The translations under genes were made by a program, and so were the position numbers. DNA of 64,000 bases from Gaiellasilicea sp963765705 (GTDB lineage: Bacteria > Actinomycetota > Thermoleophilia > Gaiellales > Gaiellaceae). The notes under the pieces are model-generated. The model saw only the letters and a program-made list of their open reading frames with translations. It was not told where the DNA came from and ran no database searches. Position 1 is the stretch's first letter. Each line of letters opens with the position of its first letter. The stretch is taken from positions 310,001 through 374,000 of the forward strand of contig CAVXXJ010000001.1 of the NCBI GenBank assembly GCA_963765705.1, in the 5' to 3' direction. Shown one piece after another: positions 33,495 through 42,555 of the stretch.

Positions 33495-35736
33495 CTGCCC
33501 TCCCAACGGGTTCGAACTCACGGTCGAGGAGCTCGCGCACGGCTGCGGCGAGGTTGTCGTGGGAGAACGGCTTCTGGAGGAAGGCCGTGTCCGGGCCGGC
33601 CAGCGCGAGCGGCAGGATCTTCTCGTCGGCGTGCCCGGACATGTAGAGCACCTTGAGCTCGGGTCGCTGCACCAGCAGCTCGGCCGCGACCTCGGGCCCG
33701 GTCTTCCTCGGCATCACGACGTCAGTCAGCAGCAGCTCGATCGTGCCCTTGTGGTCCGCGGCAAGCGCGAGCGCCTCGGCGCCGTCGAATGCCTCGAGGA
33801 CGGTGTATCCCTGCGCGGCGAGGATGCGCCGCGCGGCGGCGCGAACGCCGTCCTCGTCCTCGACGAGCAGGACGGTCTCGCCGCCCGTCGCACGAGCCGG
33901 CAATGCGACGGGGCCGCCGAGCTCCGCGTGCTCGCTGACGACGCGCGGCAGATAGACAGCCATCGTCGTGCCCTGATCCGGCGCGCTCGTGACGTCGATG
34001 AACCCGCCGCTCTGCGCGACGATCCCGTAGACGCTCGCGAGCCCCAGCCCGGTTCCGGCGCCCTTCGTCGTGAAGAACGGCTCGAAGATTCGGGCCCGCG
34101 TCGCGGCGTCCATCCCGCAACCGGAGTCGGCGACGGAGAGAACGACGAAGGGTCCTGAGGCCCCGTCCGTCGGCACCTGGTGGGCGTCGACGTTGGCCGT
34201 CCTGATCGTGAGCGTGCCGCCCTCTGCCATCGCGTCCCGGGCGTTGAGGGCGAGATTGACGAGCACCTGCTCGACCTGGCCGGGGTCCGCCTGCACGTCC
34301 CAGAGGTCGGAGCCGAGCGCGGTCACCACCTCGATGCGCTCGCCGATCAGGCGATGCAGCATCTTGTTGGTGTCGATCACGATCGAGTTGAGGTCGACGA
34401 TGCGCGGCTGGAGCACCTGCTTGCGGCCGAAGGCGAGCAGCTGCTGCGTCAGCGCCGCAGCGCGCTGTGCCGCCTGCTCGATCGCCTCCACGTCCGCCCG
34501 CTGGCCGGTCTCAGCCGGGTCGAGGCTGCCGCGTAGGAAGCCGCTGTGCACGGAGATGACGGTCAAGAGGTTGTTGAAGTCGTGCGCGACGCCGCCTGCG
34601 AGGCGGCCGATCGCATCCAGCTTCTGCGCCTGGTGGAGGCGCTCCTCGAGCTGTTTGCGGTCGCTGACGTCGTGCACCATCCCGACGGCGAACTCCGGGT
34701 TCCCGTCCGAGTCGCGCACGACCGATGCCGTCAGGTGGCCCCAGACGACCTCGCCGTCGGCGCGGCGGTAGCGCTGTTCGAGCGCGTAGCTCTCGCGCTG
34801 TCCCTGGACGAGCTCTTCGAACAGCCCGTCCGCGGCCGGCGACTCGTCGGCCGCCGTGAGCTCCGACAGCTCCCTGCCGACCAGATCCTCACCCGGAGCT
34901 CCCAGCATGTCGCCGAAGGCGCGGTTGTGGTCGACGAGACGCCCGCCGGTGTCGGTGAGGCCGATCCCGACCGCCGCCGACTCGTAGATGGCGCGGAAGC
35001 GCCGCTCGCTCCGATGAAGTAGCTCGAGCAGCGAGAACGAGCGGCTGATCAGCACGAACGGCGCGACCGTGAGCGGCACCAGATACGGATTCCACTCCCA
35101 GAAGCCGGCCACGGTGACGCCGAGCGAGGCGAGCATGAGATCGGTCGAGAGGCTCTTCCACGAGAAGAGGCCCGTCTCGCGCACCGATTGAGCGCGTCCC
35201 AGATGGAGCGCACACGCCAGCAACAGGTGATTCGAGCCGACGAGAACGAGGCACGCCGCGGCGGCGCCGAGCGCGTGCCCGACCTGCTCGTCCCCAGGGA
35301 TGTTCTGCACGACGAGGTGCCAGGCGCCCCAGGCGGCGAGCGCGTTGAGCGTGTAGTTCGCGAGGTTGAAGAGCTGGCTGTACCAGGGGAACCGACGGCG
35401 CACGAGCTCTGGCCAGTACTGCGCCAACCCCATCAGAGCGACCAGCGCCGGCGGCAGGAGCACGACGGCGGCGGCGATGAACACGAGCGCCGTGTTGAAG
35501 CCATGGTTGCGCTCGGTCGAGACGATCAGGAGCGATCCGAACGCAGCCCCGAGGCACAGGAGCGCGAACACGAGCAGATCACTCGGCTCGAGCTGCAGCT
35601 GCGACAGAACCGGCAGGGAGACCGCAACCGCCGCCGCGGCGACGAGCGCTACGTACGCCCGCGCCACGCCAGGCAGAGACCCGGCTCCGTGTTTCGCCGG
35701 TGCCGTGTCCTCGCTGCTCGTGACCTTGTGCTTCAT
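33472..35736 (-). CDS. Membrane-bound hybrid histidine kinase, paralog of the 18.8-kb kinase
   Basis: 754 residues from ATG 35736 (MKHKVTSSEDTAPAKHGAGS). The frame is open upstream, but that Gly/Arg-rich stretch is only the subtilase repeat DNA read out of phase. About six TM helices (20-235; RNHGFNTALVFIAAAVVLLPPALVA, WYSQLFNLANYTLNALAAW), PAS (about 260-375), HisKA with GRLAGGVAHDFNNLLTVI, HATPase (LALNARDAMAEGG; SVADSGCGMD; GAGTGLGLASVYGIV) and receiver (VLLVEDED; LLLTDVVMPRKTG; FLQKPFSH). Starts 28 bp after the subtilase stop and overlaps the HD-GYP regulator. Likely senses an envelope state tied to the secreted subtilase. Confidence 0.94.
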   Translation of the reverse strand: MKHKVTSSEDTAPAKHGAGSLPGVARAYVALVAAAAVAVSLPVLSQLQLEPSDLLVFALLCLGAAFGSLLIVSTERNHGFNTALVFIAAAVVLLPPALVALMGLAQYWPELVRRRFPWYSQLFNLANYTLNALAAWGAWHLVVQNIPGDEQVGHALGAAAACLVLVGSNHLLLACALHLGRAQSVRETGLFSWKSLSTDLMLASLGVTVAGFWEWNPYLVPLTVAPFVLISRSFSLLELLHRSERRFRAIYESAAVGIGLTDTGGRLVDHNRAFGDMLGAPGEDLVGRELSELTAADESPAADGLFEELVQGQRESYALEQRYRRADGEVVWGHLTASVVRDSDGNPEFAVGMVHDVSDRKQLEERLHQAQKLDAIGRLAGGVAHDFNNLLTVISVHSGFLRGSLDPAETGQRADVEAIEQAAQRAAALTQQLLAFGRKQVLQPRIVDLNSIVIDTNKMLHRLIGERIEVVTALGSDLWDVQADPGQVEQVLVNLALNARDAMAEGGTLTIRTANVDAHQVPTDGASGPFVVLSVADSGCGMDAATRARIFEPFFTTKGAGTGLGLASVYGIVAQSGGFIDVTSAPDQGTTMAVYLPRVVSEHAELGGPVALPARATGGETVLLVEDEDGVRAAARRILAAQGYTVLEAFDGAEALALAADHKGTIELLLTDVVMPRKTGPEVAAELLVQRPELKVLYMSGHADEKILPLALAGPDTAFLQKPFSHDNLAAAVRELLDREFEPVGRAVGASPHH

Positions 35737-35764
35737 CCGCTCCCCGTGAGGTAGTCGGGCGCCG

Positions 35765-38074
35765 CTATTCGGGCCAGCTGGCGGTCGTCCAGCTCGCGGT
35801 CGTCCAGCTCGCCGTCGTCCAGCTCGCCGTCGTCCAACTGGCGGTCGTCCAGCTCGCGGTCGTCCAACTCGCCGTCGTCCAACTGGCGGTCGTCCAGCTC
35901 GCCGTCGTCCAACTCGCCGTCGTCCAGCTCGCCGTCGTCGAGACGACATTCACCCAGGCGGCGCTGTCGAACACCGGCTGACCCGTCAACGGATCGACGG
36001 CGACGAAGGCGTACAGGTTTTCGTTCGGGTTGGGCGGAGCGACGTGCGCCGCCGCTGCAGCAGCGTCGATCTGGCCGACACCGGCGGCGAACTCACGGCT
36101 GGGCGGGCTCGAGCAGGCAGGCTTGGTGATCACGTTGCTGTCCAGCGTGACGGCGGCGGTACGAGCGAGCAGCCGGCCGTCCACCGTCGCGCCGGTGTTC
36201 ACCGTGATCGAGGCGAGGGCGAGGATCGTGCCCTTGAAGCGGGTGGTCGTGCCGAGCGTCGCCGAGCTGCCGACCTTCCAGAAGACGTTGCACGGGGAGG
36301 CGCCGTTGACCAGCTCCACCCGGCTCGCCGACGCGGTCACGAGCGTCGACGCCGCCTGGAAGACGAAGACGGCTTCCGGGTCGCCCTGCGCGTCGAGCGT
36401 GAGCGTGCCGGTCAGATCAAGGGCTCCGCCGCTGTAGGCACCGGGGGTCAGCGTCAGGCCGCCGAGCGTGCTCGCGACCACGGGCGTCGCGGGCGCCTGA
36501 GCGGCGGCCTCGTCGTACGCTGCGGTCAGATCCGACTTTGCCTGCAACGCTGCGGGATCGGCCACGTGCTGGACGCCGCCGTTCATGAGGCCGGGCGGAA
36601 AACCGGTGACCGAGGTTCCCGGGCTCAGCCCGAGATCTCCGCTCACAATCGTGGGGCCGGTGCTCGTGACCGTCGACCCGGCGAGAACCGCGTAGCCGGC
36701 TGCCGTTCCGAGGTCGACGGGGGCCCGAGGCTGGGTCAGCGCGCGTGCCGTCTGCATCAGCGCACCCTTCACCTGGTCGGGTGTCCAGCTCGGGTGGCGG
36801 GCCAGCAGCTGGGCGGCCGCACCGGAGACGACCGGCGCCGCGAAGGAGGTGCCGGACATCCACATGTAGCCGGGAGCGACGACGCGGTCTGGCAGCGCCG
36901 TGGCAATCGTCGACGACGCGGGTACCGGCATCACGAGGTAGCGGCCCGGGGCCGACAGCTCCGGCTTCGCGAACCCGTCCACCGTATGGCCGTATGACGA
37001 CCACGGCGGGACGGAGTCGTCGCCGGTCGCCGAGGTCTGCGCCTGGTCGATCGCGCCGACCGTGATCACGAACGGATCGTTGCCGGGCGCGGCGGACATG
37101 TCGACCTCGCCCGTCCCGGTGCCGTTGTTCCCGGCAGCGGCAACGACCACGATCCCGCTGAACCACAGTCTCTCGACCGCCTTGTTGAGCGGGTCGGACA
37201 GGAAGCTCGTCTGCGTGTCTCCGACCATGGAGAGGTTGACGACGCGGATCCCGTACTGCGCTCTGTGAGCCAGGATCCAGTCGATGCCTGCGATCACGTC
37301 GCTGGCCAGCGACTCGCCGTTCCCGTCGGCCGTGCGGACGTCGACGAGCTGCGCGTTCGGCGCCCCGCCCGGGTAGAGCGCGGACGCGCCGGCCGCAATT
37401 CCCGCGACCATCGTCCCGTGGCCCTGCTGGTCGCCCGTCGCGCCGGGGGCACGTGAGGAGACGTTGACGCTCGCGACGACCCGCGCGCCGAAGTCGGCGC
37501 TCCTGGTCGCGTCGATGCCGCTATCGATGATCGCGATCGCCGGCGCCTGCGGGAGAGAGCCCGTCCCGGGCGGCACGGACAGTTGCTGCAGGTTCGATGT
37601 CTGCCGCCACATCTCGGCGTTCTCGTAGCCGGTCGAGCGCATCGTCGTGTCAGGCGTGATCGCGCTGATCCCGCGCCACTTGGCCAAGCGCAGGATCTGC
37701 CGGCCGGTCAGCGTCGCTGCCACGCCGTCGATCGCGCTGAACTTCCGGCGCAGCTTCGCGGCATTCGCCGGGAGAGCAGTCTTGACCGCCGTCACGGCAT
37801 CGCCGACCGCCGCCGACCGTGTGCCTCGCCCGCCCTGCACCACGACGCGGAACATCGTGTCGGGGCGCGCGGCAGCGGCGTCGAGCAGGCTCTGCGGGAC
37901 GACCGGGCCGCTCTTGCTGCCCGCTCCGGCGCCAGCAGCCGCCGCTGCCGGAGGTGCGGACAGCATGGGAGTCGTCAGCGCCAGTGCAAGGATGCCCGCG
38001 AGCGCCAGAGCCCACGGCAGCGGCCGGACCACGGCCTGCCCGGACGCTGAGCGCGACACGGGATTCCTCGGCAC
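35765..38074 (-). CDS. Secreted subtilisin-like (S8) protease with inserted DUF3494 domain and TTASW repeat tail
   Basis: 769 residues from GTG 38074 (GGAGA upstream). Signal peptide VVRPLPWALALAGILALALTTPM; inhibitor-like propeptide (LDAAAARPDTMFRVVVQGG...LPANAAKLRRKFSAIDGVAATLTG). S8 triad: Asp in IAIIDSGID (about 181), His in GHGTMVAGIA (about 218), Ser in MSGTSFAAPVVSG (about 409). Between SWTPDQVKGALMQTARAL and the closing strand GVGQIDAAAAAA sits a complete DUF3494/ice-binding-like domain (about 452-651: GDLGLSPGTSVTGFPPG, TPGAYSGGALDLTG, VFVFQAASTLVTASASRV, NVFWKVGSSATLG, GTILALASITVNTGATVDGRL). The tail has eleven TTASW pentapeptides (35767-35940). First gene of a cluster with a kinase, HD-GYP regulator and sigma factor. 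Confidence 0.93.
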   Translation of the reverse strand: MPRNPVSRSASGQAVVRPLPWALALAGILALALTTPMLSAPPAAAAAGAGAGSKSGPVVPQSLLDAAAARPDTMFRVVVQGGRGTRSAAVGDAVTAVKTALPANAAKLRRKFSAIDGVAATLTGRQILRLAKWRGISAITPDTTMRSTGYENAEMWRQTSNLQQLSVPPGTGSLPQAPAIAIIDSGIDATRSADFGARVVASVNVSSRAPGATGDQQGHGTMVAGIAAGASALYPGGAPNAQLVDVRTADGNGESLASDVIAGIDWILAHRAQYGIRVVNLSMVGDTQTSFLSDPLNKAVERLWFSGIVVVAAAGNNGTGTGEVDMSAAPGNDPFVITVGAIDQAQTSATGDDSVPPWSSYGHTVDGFAKPELSAPGRYLVMPVPASSTIATALPDRVVAPGYMWMSGTSFAAPVVSGAAAQLLARHPSWTPDQVKGALMQTARALTQPRAPVDLGTAAGYAVLAGSTVTSTGPTIVSGDLGLSPGTSVTGFPPGLMNGGVQHVADPAALQAKSDLTAAYDEAAAQAPATPVVASTLGGLTLTPGAYSGGALDLTGTLTLDAQGDPEAVFVFQAASTLVTASASRVELVNGASPCNVFWKVGSSATLGTTTRFKGTILALASITVNTGATVDGRLLARTAAVTLDSNVITKPACSSPPSREFAAGVGQIDAAAAAAHVAPPNPNENLYAFVAVDPLTGQPVFDSAAWVNVVSTTASWTTASWTTASWTTASWTTASWTTASWTTASWTTASWTTASWTTASWTTASWPE
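35767..35940 (-). repeat. 15-bp tandem repeat encoding TTASW, 11 copies
   Basis: Unit ACGACCGCCAGCTGG (coding strand) with synonymous variation at the Ala and Ser codons (GCC/GCG, AGC/AGT), so the array is kept for its protein sequence rather than being a fresh DNA slippage product. It forms the extreme C-terminus of the subtilase. Confidence 0.92.
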
Positions 38075-38190
38075 GTCACATCTCCATCCTGCGCCGCAGG
38101 CGCAATTCGTCCAGGACCAGTCGAAAGAGTCGCAGCGGCTCACTGAGAGCGCCGCACAACTCGTACCGTACGGGCTCCTCGGCCGCGGAG

Positions 38191-38210
38191 CATCCCCCTT
38201 TTGGGGCGAC
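38191..38210 (-). promoter_or_regulatory. CCCC-AAAA-GGGGGATG element upstream of the subtilase operon
   Basis: On the minus strand: GTCGCCCCAAAAGGGGGATG, about 117 bp before the subtilase start. Matches the element 132 bp upstream of the DADWSS peptide gene (CCCTCAAACGGGGGATGC) in orientation, core and distance. Confidence 0.5.
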
Positions 38211-38242
38211 AGCGCGGGCTGCGACGACGCAGCTGCGGCCTG

Positions 38243-40993
38243 TTACTGCAACCGGCGGGACAACTCGGTCCGCGAGCGCACGCCCAGCTTGGAGTAGACG
38301 CGGGTCAGATGACTCGCAACCGTACGCTCCGCCAGAAAGAGCGTCGCGGCGACCTCTGCGTTCGTGCGCCCCTTCGCCACGAGGGCGGCGACGCGCCGCT
38401 CCGCAGGTGTCAGCCCGTCGATCCGCGTCCGTCCGCCGATCCGCCCGAGCTCCTCACGCGCCCGCTCCGCCCAGCGGGCGGCTCCCAGCTCCTCGAAGCC
38501 GGCCAGCGCCCCCTCGATCGCATCGCGTGCCGGCCGCTTCTGCCGCGCGCGCCGTCGAACCGCACCGAGCGCAAGCAGTGAGCGCGCCCTGCCAAACGGA
38601 TCGCCGACCGCCTCGTGCAGCGAGACCGCTTCTGCAAGCAGAAGCAGGGCTCCCTCGACGTCGGCCTGCGAGGCGGCGACGAGGCCCCGGCACCGGGTTG
38701 CCTGCGCGACCACCCAGTCGCGGCCGAGCCGGCGCGCGTCAGCCTCCCACGCGTCGAGCCGGTCGACCGCATCGGCGACGAGACCGAGCTCGAGCAGCGC
38801 TTCGATCTGCTCCGGACGCCACCAGCCCATCCCCGGCTCCGCCACGTCGGCGGCGCCGGCTGCCGCCATCCGCTCAGCGGCCGCGAAGGCCGCGACAGCT
38901 GCTCGAGTGTCCCCGCTCCAGAGCTCGACGAGGCCGAGCACTGCCGAGGGCGCGGTGAGCAGGGAGCCGTGCAACTCGGCCAGGCTGCAAATCCGGACTG
39001 CGAGCTCGCGGGCGAGCTCGAGGTCGCCGCGGTGCGCCGCCACGAGTGCCATGGGGAACGGGCTTGTGGGCGATTCAGCGTCGTCCCGGACGTACTGGAT
39101 GCTGAGGTTTCTCGCCTTCTCCGCGTACTCCCCCGCCAGCGCGAGGTTGCCCGCGCGAAGCTCGAGCAGCGCGAGATACCAGAGCGCGTATGCGGCCATC
39201 CGCTCGTCGGCCTCGCTCCAGTCACGGTAGATGGCCTCGAGCACAGCCCGTGCCGGTTCGAGGCGGTACGACCACACCAGAATGTGCGCGAGCGCGAACC
39301 CGGCGTCGGCCGCGGCCTGAGAGGAGCCGTCCGGCACGAGCCCGTACGCCTCCTCGGCCAGCTTCAGGGCACCCGGCTTGCCCGCGTTGAAGCGGATGAG
39401 CGCGAGCCCGGCCAGAGCTGCGGCACGGAGCGCCGTGTCGTCGAGCCGTTCCGCCGCCTCGACCGATGCGCGCGCATGCCGTTCGGCGGCCGCAAGTCCT
39501 TCGCTGAAGCGGACCAGCAGGGTCAGCTTGTGGTGGATCGAGGCCGCGAGCGCAGGGAGCTCTTCCGCATCGAGCAGCGCCTCTTTCAGGAGCGAGATCG
39601 CACGTCGAAGATCCTCCCCCTCCACCTCGGCCAGGAGGACGAGAGCCTCGGCACGTTCCGAGCCTGCAGACGCCCGGCCGACAAGATCGCTTGCCAGCAC
39701 ACGTGCTCGCTCGACCTCGCCGGCCGCAAGCTGCCTACGCGCCGTGGCCGCCGCACGCCGGTCGGCGTCGGCAGGCGTCCCCGCCGGGGTCAGACGAAGC
39801 GCGTGCTCGCCGAGCTCGGCTGCGGCGATCGGAGCTCCCTGCGCCGCGGCAGCCATCGCGGCCTGCTCGAGCTCCGTCGCGAGGTCCGCGTCCGGCCGGT
39901 CGGTCGAGAGTGCGAGGTGACGAGCGCGGGCGGATGCGTCCTCGGCGAGCTCCGCGAGGCGGCGGTGCGCACGCTGTCGCTCGTCGGGCGAGAGTCCCTG
40001 GTAGAGAACCGAAGCGAGCAGCGGGTGCGTGAACCGGACCGTGTCCCGCTCGAGCTCGATCACGTTTTCCGCGAGCGCGGAATCGAGTGCGCTCCGCTCG
40101 ATGCCCAAACGGAGGAGCTCGGAGATCGTCAGCCGCGCATGCGCGGACGCGAGCACGAGCGCGTCGCGCGTCATGCCCGTAAAGCTGCCGAGGCGGGCAG
40201 AGACGAGCTCCTCCAGTCGCGCGGGGACCGGCAGCGGCAGCGTGGGATCTCGAACCGCCCCCTCCGTGTCGAGTGCGCGAGCGATCTCGAGCGCGTAGAG
40301 CGGGTTGCCGCCCGAGGCCTCGTGCAGCCTGAGCAGCGTCGGCCGAGGCACTGTGCGGGAGAGCCGGCCGTGCAGGAGCTGGTGGATCGCCCCGAGGCTG
40401 AGCGGCCCGACCCGAACGCGGTCGATCCGGTCCGGCTCGAGCGCGTCTTCCACGGCGGATGCCTGCTCTTCCTCCCCGAGCCGGCGTGTCCAGAGCAGCA
40501 GGATGTCTGCGTCGGGCAGCCTGCGCAACGCAAATCCGAGCGCGCTCGCCGACGAGGGATCGAGCCACTGGAGGTCGTCGATCGCGACTACCAGCCCGTC
40601 CTCGGCGAGCAGCTCGAGAGCGCTCCGAACCGCCACCCCGAGGGCGCGCGCATCGACCGGACGACCCGTCGCGTCCTCGATGAGGAGCGCCACCTCGAGC
40701 GCCCGCCGCCGGGGCGGCGGCAGGGCCGGCAGGATGTCGTCGAGAGCTCCCTCGAAGAGATCCCCCAGGCCGGCGTGGGCGAGCGTGCGCTCCGACTCGG
40801 CCGGCCGCGACGAGAGTACGCGCAGCTTCCGCGCACGCGCAGCGTCGGCAGCCGCGCGCCAGAGCGTCGACTTCCCGATCCCGGCTTCTCCCTCCAACGC
40901 GATCGCGGCAGGACCTTGGCCGGTCCCGCGCAGGTCGAGACGCGCGTACAGAGAGCTGAGGTCGTCGTCCCTGCCGATGACTTCGACTGCCAT
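38243..40993 (-). CDS. LAL-family LuxR-type transcriptional regulator with AAA/NACHT-like ATPase
   Basis: 916 residues from MAVEVIGRDDDLSSLYARL. Walker A GEAGIGKSTLWRAA (about 35-48), Walker B-like LVVAIDDLQWLDPSSASAL (about 125-143), then TPR-like helical repeats (400-830) and a C-terminal LuxR helix-turn-helix (LTPAERRVAALVAKGRTNAEVAATLFLAERTVASHLTRVYSKLG). This is the MalT/LAL plan: ATP-dependent activators responding to an unknown ligand. It ends 169 bp upstream of the subtilase cluster on the same strand and could control it. Confidence 0.93.
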   Translation of the reverse strand: MAVEVIGRDDDLSSLYARLDLRGTGQGPAAIALEGEAGIGKSTLWRAAADAARARKLRVLSSRPAESERTLAHAGLGDLFEGALDDILPALPPPRRRALEVALLIEDATGRPVDARALGVAVRSALELLAEDGLVVAIDDLQWLDPSSASALGFALRRLPDADILLLWTRRLGEEEQASAVEDALEPDRIDRVRVGPLSLGAIHQLLHGRLSRTVPRPTLLRLHEASGGNPLYALEIARALDTEGAVRDPTLPLPVPARLEELVSARLGSFTGMTRDALVLASAHARLTISELLRLGIERSALDSALAENVIELERDTVRFTHPLLASVLYQGLSPDERQRAHRRLAELAEDASARARHLALSTDRPDADLATELEQAAMAAAAQGAPIAAAELGEHALRLTPAGTPADADRRAAATARRQLAAGEVERARVLASDLVGRASAGSERAEALVLLAEVEGEDLRRAISLLKEALLDAEELPALAASIHHKLTLLVRFSEGLAAAERHARASVEAAERLDDTALRAAALAGLALIRFNAGKPGALKLAEEAYGLVPDGSSQAAADAGFALAHILVWSYRLEPARAVLEAIYRDWSEADERMAAYALWYLALLELRAGNLALAGEYAEKARNLSIQYVRDDAESPTSPFPMALVAAHRGDLELARELAVRICSLAELHGSLLTAPSAVLGLVELWSGDTRAAVAAFAAAERMAAAGAADVAEPGMGWWRPEQIEALLELGLVADAVDRLDAWEADARRLGRDWVVAQATRCRGLVAASQADVEGALLLLAEAVSLHEAVGDPFGRARSLLALGAVRRRARQKRPARDAIEGALAGFEELGAARWAERAREELGRIGGRTRIDGLTPAERRVAALVAKGRTNAEVAATLFLAERTVASHLTRVYSKLGVRSRTELSRRLQ

Positions 40994-41128
40994 TCGCTGC
41001 GGACATCGTGTCACGGAGCACGCCTAGAGTCAGCCGCCCGGCAGCCCCTCAGGGAGCGTGTCGAAGACCCGGACTACGTCGGCTCGTGGTCTGGCTTGCG
41101 ATGTGGCATCAGGCTACGGTTGGTTGCG

Positions 41129-41425
41129 GTGCGGCTCACACGCGATCAGATGGAGCAGCTTCGTGAGGCAGCCATCGAGGTCTGGGATCCAATCGGTGTC
41201 TTTCGTCCCGGCGCTGGTGGCGACGACTTCGAGTGGCCCAGGGATGAGTACGACAACTATCTGCCCACGATTGCAGCGCACCTACACCGGCAGGACCTCG
41301 ATGGCCTCACTGCGTACCTTGCGCGCATTCGCACCGAGCACATGGGGCTGTCTTCGCGGTTGGAGCAGGATCGGAGCGCCGCCGAGGCGTTGACCGGCTG
41401 GTACGAACAGCTGCTGCCGCGATGA
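41129..41425 (+). CDS. Small cytosolic protein of unknown function (WDPIGV...DEYDNYLP motif)
   Basis: 98 residues from GTG 41129 (VRLTRDQMEQLREAAIEVWDPIGVF); an ATG at 41150 is possible. The WDPIG followed by a DEY..Y motif and alternating helices resembles small DUF1871-type proteins, some of which sit near toxin-immunity loci. No partner is visible. Lower GC at third positions than neighbours (e.g. GAT, TTG codons) may hint at transfer. Confidence 0.65.
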   Translation: MRLTRDQMEQLREAAIEVWDPIGVFRPGAGGDDFEWPRDEYDNYLPTIAAHLHRQDLDGLTAYLARIRTEHMGLSSRLEQDRSAAEALTGWYEQLLPR

Positions 41426-41481
41426 CTTTGTCGACTCGGCGCAGTCTCATTGGTCCGGAGTCCACACCGAGAGGAGCGTAG

Positions 41482-41979
41482 GTGACCGCGAAGATGATGC
41501 AGAGAGTCAATATCGCCGCGCCCGAGTTCAAGAATTTCCCCGACTCTCCGGATGGGTTCCGTTCGGGCAGCGTGCGGCTGGGCGCGCTCCTGGGTGCGAC
41601 CGGTACCGGCATGAGCGTGTACGAGCTGCCGCCGGGTCAAGCGATTGCGCCGTACCACTACGAGAACCCGGAGGAGGAGTGGCTGCTGGTGCTTACCGGC
41701 CGGCCGACGCTACGCCATCCGGACGGCGAGGACGTGCTCGAGCCCTGGGACGTCGTCTTCTTCCCACCGGGACCCGGTGGCGCGCACGCAGTGCGGAATG
41801 ACACTGAGTCGGCAGCCCGAGTGCTGATGTTCTCGAACACGAGCACCGTTGCCGCGACCGTCTATCCGGACAGCAACAAGATCGCGATCTGGACGGGCAA
41901 TGACCACGACGACCTGATCGTCGAGCGGGCCAGCGGCGTAGATTACTGGGACGGCGAGGGTAACGCTGCCGACGAATGA
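41482..41979 (+). CDS. Cupin-domain protein
   Basis: 165 residues, GTG start behind GAGAGGAG. Cupin motif 1 GQAIAPYHYENPEEEWLLVLTGRPTLR (His, Glu ligands) and motif 2 PWDVVFFPPGPGGAHAVRN. Single conserved beta-barrel likely binding one metal; substrate unknown. Overlaps the next cupin gene (ATGA) to which it is clearly related, suggesting a tandem duplication or heterodimer. Confidence 0.9.
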   Translation: MTAKMMQRVNIAAPEFKNFPDSPDGFRSGSVRLGALLGATGTGMSVYELPPGQAIAPYHYENPEEEWLLVLTGRPTLRHPDGEDVLEPWDVVFFPPGPGGAHAVRNDTESAARVLMFSNTSTVAATVYPDSNKIAIWTGNDHDDLIVERASGVDYWDGEGNAADE

Positions 41980-42440
41980 AGACTTTCAACCTCAACAGGG
42001 ACGAGTGGGACGGGACCCGGGACCGCGAGGGCTGGCGCGCCAGGGGCGCGCTTGTCGGCCAACGCATCGGCGGGGAGCTGATCGGCGCAACCATGTCCGA
42101 GGTCGAGCCGGGCGACAAGCTCTGGCCCTACCACACGCACTACCTGAACGAGGAATGGGTGATCGTGCTCCGCGGCGAGCCCACGCTGCGCACGCCCGAA
42201 GGTGAGCATCTGTTGAAGGAAGGTGACGTCGTCTGCTTTCGGCGGGGTAAGGACGGTGCGCATCAGATCATCAACCGAACGGACTCGACTATTCGCGTAC
42301 TCATGCTCTCCTCGATGATCCGCGGCGAGATCATCGAGTACCTCGACACCGGAAAGGTTCTCGCCAAGGACGTCGAGGACGAAGACGTCATGTTCGCGAA
42401 GCCTGGGCACGCGGCCGAGTACTGGGAGGGCGAGGACTAG
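41976..42440 (+). CDS. Cupin-domain protein, tandem paralog
   Basis: 154 residues. Motif 1 GDKLWPYHTHYLNEEWVIVLRGEPTLRTPEG (His-X-His...Glu) and motif 2 EGDVVCFRRGKDGAHQIIN supply a full metal-binding set. The C-terminal DVMFAKPGHAAEYWEGED parallels the end of the preceding cupin (ASGVDYWDGEG). ATGA overlap implies coupled translation. Confidence 0.9.
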   Translation: MKTFNLNRDEWDGTRDREGWRARGALVGQRIGGELIGATMSEVEPGDKLWPYHTHYLNEEWVIVLRGEPTLRTPEGEHLLKEGDVVCFRRGKDGAHQIINRTDSTIRVLMLSSMIRGEIIEYLDTGKVLAKDVEDEDVMFAKPGHAAEYWEGED

Positions 42441-42555
42441 CTCACGGAGGGCCGCACCGCCGCAGAAAGGGTACGTTCGCACGATCAGCTCACGTCCCCG
42501 AGCACTCCTCGTCACCTGCTGTCTCTGCGCGGCGCTTTTCCCCGGACTCGCGTGC

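Noticed and set aside
29184..33656. Very long plus-strand ORF across MFS, sigma and HD-GYP genes, and similar long antisense ORFs at 38615-41425, 48885-50639 and 52935-54860
   Set aside because: High-GC shadow frames opposite real genes; low-complexity Arg/Glu/Asp composition and no domain, except where a true gene occupies the 3' part.
35767..35940. Regular 15-bp repeats considered as a CRISPR array or minisatellite
   Set aside because: No spacers, unit too short, and the array encodes an invariant pentapeptide at a protein C-terminus.
35737..35949. N-terminal Gly/Arg-rich extension of the kinase at 33.5 kb
   Set aside because: It is the TTASW repeat DNA read in another frame; the paralog has no such extension and a normal ATG exists at 35736.
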